This document shows positions 55,226-64,000 of a DNA stretch of 64,000 bases, in pieces. The position numbers were made by a program, and so were the translations under genes. The notes beneath the pieces were generated by a model, which was not told where the DNA came from, searched no databases, and worked only from the letters and a program-made list of their open reading frames with translations. This DNA comes from Onchidella celtica (lineage: Eukaryota > Mollusca > Gastropoda > Systellommatophora > Onchidiidae). Where the stretch lies: positions 10,750,192 through 10,814,191 of the forward strand of contig OZ007581.1 of NCBI GenBank assembly GCA_963931925.1. Reading direction: 5' to 3'. Positions within the stretch are counted from its first letter, which is position 1; the number at the start of each line of letters is the position of its first letter.

Positions 55226-55628
55226 CACAGACTAATAAATAACCAGACTGGAAACACAAGCTTCGGGCTGTGTCGTTTTTTACGGAAGTTAATGAGATGC
55301 GGCCGTATAACCAACGTGGCCGCCGCTCGGGAAATTCCGATTCTAGTTCTATCTGCAATAGAACTTTCTTTTTATTTGTCAAGATTGGTGGTACATGTAT
55401 TAATAATGCATTATCTTGCCTATCCTTTCATTTTATTGTCTACAGCTGCCTTTTTTTTTTATTGTTATAAATGATGACCGTCTGGACTTTTAACGACCGC
55501 TGCATTGTAGCTATGCTGAAGCGTCGGTCGCAACCGTAAACCTAATGTGGCGGATGGTTCATGACCTTTCGCTGTTTTGTGACGTCACACAATGGGCTCA
55601 TCCAGTCTGTGTATTTTATTAGTCTGTG
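55226..55628 (-). mobile_element. MITE-1 copy B, 8-bp TSD
   Basis: Same ends (CACAGACTAATAAATAACCA) and same interior as copy A but in inverted orientation. Flanked by CTGTGTAT at 55218-55225 and 55629-55636. The two copies share GTGACGTCACA and GGTCATGAACCATCCGCC. Confidence 0.93.
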
Positions 55629-55779
55629 CTGTGTATTCACAAGATTTGTATGCACAGGTGGGAAAGGGAAGGAGAACGAAAATCGTACGTGGGTTGAAGA
55701 GCGCATGTGCATTTCAATTATGGTAATGAACGCTATGTGTTTACTTTTGTGTGTGTGTATATGTGTGACCCTTGGCTTA

Positions 55780-56135
55780 TAAGGTGGTCAAGAGGCAAGG
55801 TGCTCGCCTCTCATGCCAAGGGTCCCGGGTTCAAAACCCGGCCGGTGCAGGCATGTTGGAAGTTTGGGATTTTTCTCATATTTTCGTGTCCCTGATCCTA
55901 TTGGGGGATAGGATCGAGTACCTAGCCTTCTCGGATAAGGACGAAAAATTCGGAGGGCCCGTGTGCACGTTGCGCACGTTAAAGATACCTTGGCAGTTGG
56001 AAATCGAAAAGAGAAGGCCGAACAGGCCGCTGCCCGGGCAAAATTAAATAAAATTCATCCCTGCCATCCCCTCTCCTCCGTCATTCCCCCCCCCCCCCCC
56101 CAAAAAAAAAACAACCGCCGACCGGCGCTGCACTG
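55780..56135 (+). mobile_element. tRNA-derived SINE, copy 9
   Basis: Head AGGTGGTCAAGAGGCAAGGT, box B GGGTTCAAAACCCG, body with GATAGGATCGAGTACCTAGC and CTGCCCGGGCAAAATTAAAT, then C-run and A-run and CCGCCGACCGGCGCTGCACT. Confidence 0.9.
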
Positions 56136-56139
56136 TTTA

Positions 56140-57320
56140 AATGGCATCTTTGTGACACAACAATGTGTAGCGATTTCGGAGAAGTGGTTATCTGCCGTTG
56201 CGGTTTAGGTTCGAGCGACCTATCAAGTGAATTGATGTTCTTAATACGTTCTACTGATTTTGATCACAGTTATATCTAGATCTAGACTATAATAATTATT
56301 ATTCTTTGATAGCTCTTGCTGTGCGTAGAGTAAATTATTCTTAGATTACCTAAAAAAAACAACAAAAAAAAAGATCCACACAAACTCTTTCACTCTACTC
56401 TTTACCTTTCGAGTGGGATGAAAACGACCGCATAGTGAAAAACCTGCATAAGTACGTAAAATCGGGTCAAACATTGATTATAAACCTATTTTTTCCCCCC
56501 ACTATTTTGCTGTCTGCGGCGCCGCTTTGAAGAAAACAGGCTATGCTCAAGCTCGCTTCTGGGTGTAGTCAAGTCTTCTTCGTCTTTGTTAATCACTGAT
56601 TTTGGACCAGTTCATATGGTTTAAGTCCCTACAAAGATGCTTTTCGGTGAGGGGTGTTAGACTATAACAACAAACCCAAAATAGCAACGTAGAATAGAAT
56701 GCTGAACTGACTAAATTTAATGGACTTGGAGTTTGGCTCGATCTGAAAAGCGTAGTAATTCTAGAATTAATATTCGAAGGATAATCACTGATTATTTGAT
56801 TATGAGGAAGCCTCGCCCCTGGTATTGATAGTAATTAATATGTTTAGAATAATATACTATTGTGTACTAATTGAATATATATATATATATAAATAAGATA
56901 TTTAAAAAAAAAGCGCCAAGGAAAAAAAAAAAACAACAAAAAAAGTTTATTTATTGTTAAAAAATAATCAAGTATGTAGGTTTATTAATTTTTTTTTTCT
57001 TGTTTTGAACGAAAAACATAGGACTTTATGTCTATTTATAGGCTTCATATTTATTATATATTTATAGGTTTACCTATTTTTTAAAGAAACATCATTCAAA
57101 CTATAGGTTTGTTTGTAGACGTCACAGAAGTTGTGCTGCTCCAAGTGTTACTCGAATGGCATTGCATGACTGTCCACCTCCCAGCCTTGGTGACGTTAGT
57201 GCTAACAGTTTACCAGTTTGACGTGTGTTGAGAATGTGAGAGGGAGATTCGTGACATGGCGGAACTCCCATCGTGTACGTCACCAGAGCGAGGATATCTG
57301 GTCTAGAGTCGACTGACACC
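56140..57320. other. Intergenic, AT-rich, nothing recognised
   Basis: Homopolymer A/T runs and a GTTTATT-rich block near 56940-57110. Confidence 0.5.
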
Positions 57321-57325
57321 CACTA

Positions 57326-58583
57326 AGGGGCGAAACAGACTAGGGTGGGTAGTGTAGGCACCAGTCTGGTGGTTCGCTGTCCTTAAATTATGCTGCACAC
57401 TCATACCCAAGGCACTGCCCATAGGCATCCGGCTGGTGGTTTGCCGCTCATAAGTCATGCACCACACTCATACCCTGGGCACTGCTCATAGGCACCAGAG
57501 TGGTGGCTCGCCGCTCGAAAATTATGCATTACACTCATACCCTAGGCATTGTCCATGGGTGCCAGTCTGGTAACTCGCCGCTGATAAATTATACTTCACA
57601 CTCATACCCTAGGCATTGCCCATGGGTGCCAGTCTGGTAACTCGCCGCTGATAAATTATATTTCACACTCATACCATAGGCATTGTCCATGGGTGCCAGT
57701 CTGGTAACTCGCCGCTGATAAATTATACTTCACACTCATACCATAGGCATTGTCCATGGGTGCCAGTCTGGTAACTCGCCGCTGATAAATTATACTTCAC
57801 ACTCATACCATAGGCATTGCCCATGGTTGCCAGTCTGGTAACTCGATGCTGATAAATTATTCTTCATACTCATACCCTAGGCACTGCCCATGGGTGCCAG
57901 TCTGGTAACTCGCCGCTCATAAATTATACTTCACACTCATACCCTAGGCATTGTCCATGGGTGCCAGTCTGGTAACTCGCCGCTGATAAATTATACTTCA
58001 CACTCATACCCTAGGCATTGTCCATGGGTGCCAGTCTGGTAACTCGCCGCTGATAAATTATACTTCACACTCATACCATAGGCATTGCTCATGGGTGCCA
58101 GTCTGGTAACTCGCCGCTGATAAATTATACTTCACACTCATACCATAATCATTGCCCATGGGTGCCAGTCTGGTAACTTGCCGCTGATAAATTATACTTC
58201 ACACTCATACCATAGGTGCTGCTCATGGGCACTAGACTGGTAGCTCGATGCTGATAAATTATACTTCACACTCATACCCTAGGCATTGCCCATGGGTGCC
58301 AGTCTGGTAACACGCCGCTCATAAATTATACTTCACACTCATACCCTAGGCATTGCCCATGGGTGCCAGTCTGGTAACTCGCCGCTGATAAATTATACTT
58401 CACACTCATACCCTAGGCATTGCCTATGGGTGCCAGTCTGGTAACTCGCCGCTGATAAATTTTACTTCACACAAATGCACTAGGTGTGGGCAGGGCCTAA
58501 TGTATTAGTGTGATGCATAATTTAATTTACGGGCGGTGAACCACCAGTCTGGTGCCTACGCCAGCCTTAGTCTGGTTCACCCC
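57326..58583. mobile_element. TIR element with internal 67-bp tandem array
   Basis: Ends AGGGGCGAAACAGACTAGGG and, reversed, GGGGTGAACCAGACTAAGG; TIRs extend about 75 bp (GGCACCAGTCTGGTGGTTC / GGCACCAGACTGGTGGTTC). TA flanks both ends (57324-57325 and 58584-58585). Core of about 16 units GATAAATTATACTTCACACT..GGGTGCCAGTCTGGTAACTC of 67 bp. The array units resemble the inner TIR, so the array grew from the terminal repeat. Confidence 0.85.
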
Positions 58584-58589
58584 TAGAGC

Positions 58590-59440
58590 AAGGGTCAGCA
58601 AAGTGGTCATATCGACCCCTGAGGCTCGATCTGGGTGTGCAAGGGGTCGACATCCCTGTCGGATATTTTTCATATTGTTGTATGTGCTTCTTTTGCCTTT
58701 TTGAGAAAAGAAGGATTGAAAGTTTGAAGGGTTGTGTAAAATCTGGTTTACAGTAGGTTTAAAAATCAAAACTGCATAAAAATGCCCACAAAAAAGACAC
58801 CGATACGACACTTATACATCATAAAAATAGGACGGAGAGAATCACTTTCATGACGAAACCTCAAAATCGGCAAAATGTCGCTTGCAGCAATATGTGAGTG
58901 TGCATGAGAAAACCCACAATAAGTCGGCAGAGCTGATTTTGAGAAAAACGACTTTGATTACTTTGAAGTGAAAATATGTGTCCGAGACAAACTTCCAACT
59001 TGGCTGTTGTTTAGGGGACCGTGGCATGTTACAGGGTAAACTGTACATAAGCAGTGAACACTACTCACTATGATCTCGATAACGGCTTAGTTATCAGACT
59101 ACGGTCTCCTCACAACAATCACTCCAATTTATTACTTGGTCAATTAGCTATTGCCACTTTTAGGGTAAAATGCCATTTTCTCAAAATCTTGTTTTAGGGG
59201 GGTCACTGACTTCAATTTATCAGAAATGTCTTGTCTTTTATTATATATACATAACTCAAAATCTCATCCGACTTATTGTGGGTTTTCTCATGCACACTCG
59301 CATATGGCAAATACTCCTCCAAACAGTAAATAGACCCGCATATTTTTTTTGTTGCAGACGGCCTCTTCCAGTTCTTGTTGCAGGCGTGACCAAGTTCCGT
59401 GCGTTAGCACTGGTAGAAGTGATAGCTCTCATTAAGGTTA
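58590..59440. other. Intergenic repeat-like DNA
   Basis: AATGTCGCTTGCAGCAATAT and ATGAGAAAACCCACAATAAG at 58870-58925 recur inverted near 59275-59310 (TTGTGGGTTTTCTCATGCAC), so a fold-back of about 450 bp is likely. Confidence 0.5.
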
Positions 59441-60056
59441 GTTTACACGGGTAAATTTTAGGAATAGAAAAAAGGAAAGGAAACCCAGAGGTAACCGTGT
59501 TGCGTTTACACTGCTCCGAAATCGGAATGGAATCCGACCCTTTCCAATCCTATCCGATTTCCCCCTGAAAAAACTGGAATAGAAACATTCCTATTTTCAT
59601 TCCTATTTCTGAAAGGTTTTTGTCACGTGACAACCTCCCCGATCTAAAATGGCGTTCGGTCGAGCTGTCGATGAAACTTTCACCATAACTTGTTTGAGGG
59701 CGAGAGCTGTCTTAGGGATACAAAATCGCCCACGTATTACAAATAAGCAGGTGATAACCAAAACCCTTGGAATTTTAGCGAGTGATACATGCCCTGAAAA
59801 ATCAGATTAATTTCACATTCATAGTCTATATTGAAAAGCTCCACCGAGCAACTCTTTCGCTTGACCAGTGAGAGGCCAATGAAAAACACAACAACAATGT
59901 GCGTCCTTCTCATCCAGAAAACGGTTCAATGTGAACAAACAGCGTTTCAGGGTGGAAATCGGAAAGCCAGAAAAGTCCTTCCTCTCCCCCCCTCCCGCCC
60001 CCCCCCCCCGTCTCCCATTCCTTTTTGCGATTCCTAAAACCTACCACTGGTCTTTA
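59441..60056. mobile_element. TIR mini-element next to gene 2 stop
   Basis: Left end GTTTACACGGGTAAATTTTA followed by GGAATAGAAAAAAGGAAAGG; right end, reversed, GTAAAGACCAGTGGTAGGTT then TTAGGAATCGCAAAAAGGAA. Non-coding interior. Its right end is about 35 bp from the gene 2 stop codon at 60091. Confidence 0.75.
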
Positions 60057-60090
60057 CAACGCACACTCTCTGAGAGTGGTCAAGTTCCGG

Positions 60091-60263
60091 TCAATACTGA
60101 TCGGACTCGGGAAAAATGGGCAGTTCAAAGGAGGTGATGTCTGTCCAACTGTGTTTCCGGGAGTCACGCACTCCGTTCTGGGCAAACATCTTGGCCAGCT
60201 GCTGCTGGCGTACCTTGATGACGGTGCGAATGTCGTTGTTGTTGAGATATTGCTTAAATCGAA
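60091..60263 (-). CDS. Gene 2 last exon: cytoplasmic tail and stop
   Basis: Acceptor CTTTCTCCCCAG|TT has a good pyrimidine tract and enters in phase 1, matching the membrane exon upstream. It encodes 56 residues, beginning VRFKQYLNNNDIRTVIKVRQ and ending FELPIFPESDQY, then TGA (60093-60091). The tail is basic, glutamine-rich and contains YLN (Y-x-N). It has no similarity to the gene 1 tail that I can see. The stop lies about 35 bp from the end of a TIR mini-element, so the 3'UTR probably runs into it. Confidence 0.75.
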
Positions 60264-60489
60264 CTGGGGAGAAAGATTCAGTGTCAGCATAGATCAGTTT
60301 TTCTCCAGGTGGGATGTGGTAATATTTTCATGGGGGGGGGGGGGGGTCGGACTTCAGAATGGGGTTTGGGCTTTTTCATAGAATATGGTTTTTATCTAAA
60401 ATATCATTTGTATGTTTACATACTGAATATGTAAATATTTTGAAAATCTTTTTTTATAAACTGTATACTGACGTTGTCCGGACACTGTG

Positions 60490-60600
60490 GCCACCTCTCC
60501 TCCTCTCTTCTCGCTCTCCCTCTCTCTTTATGGCCAACCCTATCCTGTCAAGCACTCTGCCCTACCCCCTTCTTCTCTCTCTCTCTCTCTCTCTGCTAAG
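60490..60600. repeat. CT-rich tract in gene 2 last intron
   Basis: TCTCTC run; a poly-G lies at 60331-60346. Confidence 0.85.
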
Positions 60601-60776
60601 ATCATAGATCACTTAACATTGTCAACACGTCCCGGACGTGTTTAAAAAAAAACCAAACGAAACGCACAAGCCCCACTAAGAAAACAGTGATCTATGTTTC
60701 CATTTCATAAACCTCTTTTTTTGCCAGCGAGATGGACAGAGTGTGGACGTTGGACATAACATACAGACACTCTCAC

Positions 60777-60878
60777 CTTTCTGGCTGATGGAAATGATGA
60801 CGATGCTGAAGAGGACAAGGCAAGTTACCGCCAGAGAGAACATGACGTAACTCAGTCGCACGAACATGTGGATTTTTC
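60777..60878 (-). CDS. Gene 2 membrane-anchor exon
   Basis: A 102-nt exon, acceptor TTTCGTCCTCAG|GA and donor CAGAAAG|GTGAGAG, phase 1-1. It encodes GKIHMFVRLSYVM and then a hydrophobic run from FSLAVTCLV to IVIISIS, about 22 residues, a single transmembrane helix. It joins the last exon (60263-60091) in frame. Position and phase are like gene 1 exon 14, suggesting another single-pass surface protein. Confidence 0.78.
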
Positions 60879-61049
60879 CTGAGGACGAAAATAGCTGCTC
60901 ACAATGGTCGCCGTGTTGTCGAACCACGCGCAGCGGTAGTATGTGGTTGGAGGGGGGGGGGGGTGTGGTTCACCGGAAAGGGGTCATCCATAAAACACGT
61001 ACGGGGAGAGGGGATAAGGGTTTGCAATCGGCGTACGAAAAGTCTTTCT

Positions 61050-61510
61050 GTTTAGTTTCTCTCTCTCCCTCTGTCTTTGTCTGTCTGTCTGTCTGTCTGT
61101 CCGCCTCTCTCTTTGTCTGTTTTCTGTCTACCTCTTTGTCTGACTGTACATCTATCTATCTGTCTGTATCCCTTTCTCTCTCTCTTTTTGTCTGAATGTC
61201 TCTCTCTGTCTCTCTCTAACTCTCTTCGTCTGACTGTCTGTCTATCTGTCTGTTTCTCTCTCTGTAAACCCTCTTTGTGTCTGTCTTTCTGTCTATGTGT
61301 TTATCGCCTACTCTCTCTTTGCCTGACTGTCTATCTGTCTGTATCCCCCCCCCCTCTCTCTCTCTCTTTCTCTCTCTTTGTCTGACTGTCTGTCTGTCCG
61401 TCTCCCTCTCTGTAACTTTCTTTGTCTGTCTTTCTGTCTATCTCTTTGTCTGAGTGTCTATCTGTCGGTAGCCCCCCCCCCCCCTCTCTCCTTCTCTGCG
61501 CCTCTCTCAT
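61050..61510. repeat. TCTG/TCTC-rich tract
   Basis: Degenerate CTGTCTGT, CTCTCTCT and CTTTGTCTGACTGTC blocks with roughly 60-bp spacing, two C-runs. Gene 2 intron. Confidence 0.9.
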
Positions 61511-61514
61511 ATAC

Positions 61515-62460
61515 ATGCATTCCAGGGGCACTCTCAAATTCGTACCCACAGCCACTGATGAAAAAAAACTATACAATCTAAATTAGTTTCCTAAAATTTC
61601 AGAATTGTTTGAATTGTCAGTATATGAGACCTCGAAGGTTACTAAATTCGTACGTGTCGGGCGTGAACACATACACCCTTGACAATGAGCAATAGTTTGA
61701 AGTGGTTCTAGCAACACTTAAGTAATAAAATAATGCTCTTTTTCTGAGCTATTAACGTTGAAAAAAAATATTTCTGTTGCTGTGGTCTGTCAGTCTCTTG
61801 CGTGAGATAAATTACATTGGGATACGATTAAATTTTACTTTATTATTATTATTATTTTGTACCTAGTTATTTTCTTAAAATTAAACAATTTACTTCAAAT
61901 ATTATGAGCCTTGTGAAACGTACTTGTTTTCAATTAGGTCATTTTTCACATACAAGTACATACTTTACTTCAAGTTTGAGCTAAAACATGCAAGTTCAAA
62001 TGCACAGGGTGGCACAAATTAACATATCGAAAGCCGTACGATATGCTATAGAAGAGAATTCAACTTCCAAGTCTTATCTCCTGGACCTCCATTGAAAGCA
62101 ACACTGAACTTTTTGTCTCCTCTGAGATTTTGTTTTGGATTGTTTGTTCAGCTGACGTTAAAAAGAACCTTTCTCCGGTCCAGATGCATGCCGATATTCA
62201 ACCTTTCCCTGGGTGATGATTAATTGGATCATAAATACATTTATTATTCTAAGGTGTCTACCTCTTCTCGTTTCTGAATTGAAGAGAGTTTTTCCAAAAC
62301 TAGGTAAGCCAAATTTTGCACGAGTTATGGCAACTTTCAGATAGTCATTCAAAATAAGACACGGTGTAAGTGTTCAGCTAGAACTTGCTGTATCCAGTCT
62401 TTATCCCGAAGACAAATACGGGGCATACCAAGTTTTAATTGAACACTCACACCCCGCCTT
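61515..62460. other. Gene 2 intron: nothing recognised
   Basis: AT-rich, no domain-bearing exon found. Confidence 0.45.
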
Positions 62461-62462
62461 AT

Positions 62463-62489
62463 AGCAGAGAGTATATAATATATATATAT

Positions 62490-62558
<69 letters not shown>

Positions 62559-62576
62559 GGAGAGAGAGAGAGAGCG

Positions 62577-62656
<80 letters not shown>

Positions 62657-62969
62657 TTCACTGTTGGTCGATTTGCACTGCGAGACACGCGAGGCTCTGC
62701 GAAACCACTAGTGTTAGCATGGAGCGGCAAGTAGGTCGCTGCGGTAAACAATATCCGTTTGTGCATTTCCACCGGGCGTAGGAGCTTACGAACTATTGTA
62801 AACAGTTTCAATCAGCCCAAAAATATGAACAAACTACAGTAAACAGATATGCACACTATCTTTGGTGAAGAAGGTCTCTTTCAATCTTTCAATTTTTTGT
62901 TTACCGCAGCGACCTAGTTTCGCGATTTGGCGGAAGTGAGCCCTCTCTAGACATCTATACTCTCTGCTT
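62463..62969. mobile_element. Nested fold-back element with (GA)n
   Basis: Outer ends AGCAGAGAGTATA / TATACTCTCTGCT and inner arms AGGTCGCTGCGGTAAACAA / TTGTTTACCGCAGCGACCT are inverted pairs. A GA tract (62492-62654) sits in the left part. Confidence 0.7.
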
Positions 62970-63140
62970 ATGCTAATTTAGAATGACTATCTGGAAGGGG
63001 CCATGGCACACGCAGAATTTGACTTACCCAGTTTGGGAAAAAGTGTTCTTCAATTAAAGCCAGACATACACGCAGAAAACTGAAATTTCTAGACTAGACT
63101 AGACTAGACTAGACTAGACTAGACGAGACTACAGCACCAC

Positions 63141-63248
63141 CATTACGATTTAAACAATTAGAGCGTCCCTTGACGCGGTACGTGATGTGGCGTGGGTCGC
63201 TGGGTGTGTAGAACTGGGAGCCATGGCAGATAAAGGTCAACGTCGCAC
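63141..63248 (-). CDS. Gene 2 probable Ig-type exon
   Basis: Acceptor ATGATTTCAG|GT enters in phase 1. The peptide GATLTFICHGSQFYTPSD, then HITYRVKGRSNC, resembles the B-C part of an Ig-like domain (hydrophobic-C-hydrophobic after a T-rich strand). The 3' end is uncertain: donors C|GTAATG (exon end 63147) and G|GTGGTG (63141) are both possible and both leave phase 1. No matching second half was found between here and 60878. Confidence 0.45.
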
Positions 63249-63283
63249 CTGAAATCATTATCAAAATCTTTATCTAACGTCAG

Positions 63284-63516
63284 GTATTTGCTATATTGTT
63301 GTATGGGCATTTTTGTCTTTTCGAGAATATGAGGATTGAAGTTTGACCGGCAAAAGGGCTAAAACACATAAAACACAACGTCACAATTACATAACTCTAC
63401 AAGTTTTGAACCGATTGGAATGACTTTTATACTTGATGAAATTAGGAGTGGGGGACCATTTTCATGATAACACCTCAAATTCGGCAAGATGTGGCATACA
63501 ACAATATGGCAAAATA
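63284..63516 (-). mobile_element. MITE-B, minus-strand copy
   Basis: Same ends (GTATTTGCTATATTGTTG; ACAATATGGC) and the reverse of the shared interior (ACCGATTGGAATGAC, CACCTCAAATTCGGCAA). Just upstream of the probable gene 2 Ig exon. Confidence 0.75.
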
Positions 63517-63661
63517 TCCCTCGCTATCTTAGACTTAGACCGGAAATTTGCCTTGATGGAGCAAAATCACACCCCCCCCCACCCCCCACCCCCGGCTCCC
63601 ACCCCCTCACCCCCCCCCCACACACACAAATACAGCATCAGAAATATGGGTTTGAGACTAC

Positions 63662-63856
63662 GGGTACCCACATAAAGGCCACCGAATTCGGTCACCGAGC
63701 CAGTAGGCGCTTTAGGTGAGAAGAATTGCACTATATAAACGAACCGAATCTAGGTGGGCTCTATGTGCAGTTGTTGAAATTATGTAGTGCAATTCTTCTC
63801 ACCTAAAGCGCGTAGTGGCTCGGTGACCGAATTCGGTGGCCTCTATGTGGGTATCC
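63662..63856. mobile_element. Fold-back MITE, about 75-bp arms
   Basis: Left arm GTACCCACATAAAGGCCACC..GTGAGAAGAATTGCACTA and right arm TAGTGCAATTCTTCTCACCT..GGCCTCTATGTGGGTATCC are near-perfect inverted copies with a roughly 45-nt loop. Confidence 0.88.
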
Positions 63857-63962
63857 TAAGTCTGGAGGAAGCACGTGGAGAGGGTAAAGGTCACATTGTG
63901 GCAGGTAAGAGCTAGACGATAGACAGACTACAACAGAATGACAGGACAGAAGGAGAGACTAC

Positions 63963-64000
63963 CTGACAATCCCCTCCAGTGACCCGTCAAAAACGTGATG
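63963..64000 (-). CDS. Possible gene 2 exon end cut by window edge
   Basis: The minus strand reads ITFLTGHWRGLSG up to TTGTCAG|GTAGTC, a moderate donor in phase 1, which would join 63248 in frame. Only 38 bases are visible, so this rests on phase agreement alone. Confidence 0.25.

Noticed and set aside
61331-61576. Minus segment VAVGTNLRVPLECMYMRE after a TTTTCATCAG acceptor, faintly Ig-like
   Set aside because: No donor in phase 1 and it runs into simple repeat.
63009-63070. Minus-strand segment with TTTCAG acceptor and strong GTAAGTC donor in gene 2
   Set aside because: Every phase compatible with the neighbouring phase-1 exons either hits a stop or gives a peptide with no domain.

Overview
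The window is eukaryotic, very probably from a mollusc and most likely a gastropod. That is inferred from the split phase-1 Ig exons of a lectin/Ig receptor, from many tRNA-derived SINEs and TIR mini-elements, and from telomere-like CCCTAA tracts. No species can be named. Nothing looks bacterial or organellar. Most of the DNA is intron, interspersed repeat and microsatellite, and the long open frames over GA, TG, GATA, GGT and TGTA tracts are artefacts of repeat periodicity.

The core of the window is one minus-strand gene, 44082 down to 13436, which I assembled by hand from splice sites and codon phase. It has 16 exons totalling 2769 nt, exactly 923 codons including the stop, and every junction is in phase. 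The predicted 922-residue type I membrane protein runs: signal peptide, C-type lectin-like domain (three exons), five Ig-like domains (two in one exon each, three split over two exons), one fibronectin type III domain, a transmembrane helix, and a short cytoplasmic tail with four tyrosines. Several exons (40111-40020, 24424-24299, 34523-34390, 14423-14334) are too short or lack an ATG, so they are easily missed.

A second gene on the same strand enters from the right edge. Its last two exons are clear: a membrane anchor (60878-60777) and a 56-residue cytoplasmic tail with stop (60263-60091). A probable Ig-type exon lies at 63248-63141, and a possible exon end sits at the window border. Two receptor-like genes therefore lie head to tail about 16 kb apart.

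Layout: 1-13.4 kb is downstream of gene 1 and holds a long-TIR element with a SINE inside it, LINE remnants, an 8-bp-TSD MITE, a PIF/Harbinger derivative and TG/CT satellite. 13.4-44.1 kb is gene 1. Its introns carry minisatellites (30, 36, 53, 66 and 12 bp), piggyBac-like and THAP-bearing mini-elements, and an R2/NeSL-like retrotransposon lying in a TGTC/TGTA microsatellite. 44.1-60.1 kb is intergenic: SINEs, a large inverted duplication, dimeric CCCGGC repeats, a roughly 960-bp GGT/GTT tract, a second copy of the 8-bp-TSD MITE, and a TIR element built around a 67-bp tandem array. 60.1-64 kb is the 3' end of gene 2.

The most interesting points are the lectin-Ig5-FN3-TM receptor with a tyrosine-bearing tail, the tandem array of 30-bp units just upstream of its last exon (most units carry an in-phase splice acceptor, so acceptor choice could add 10-residue steps to the tail), a decayed duplicate of an Ig exon inside the gene, and the neighbouring second receptor.
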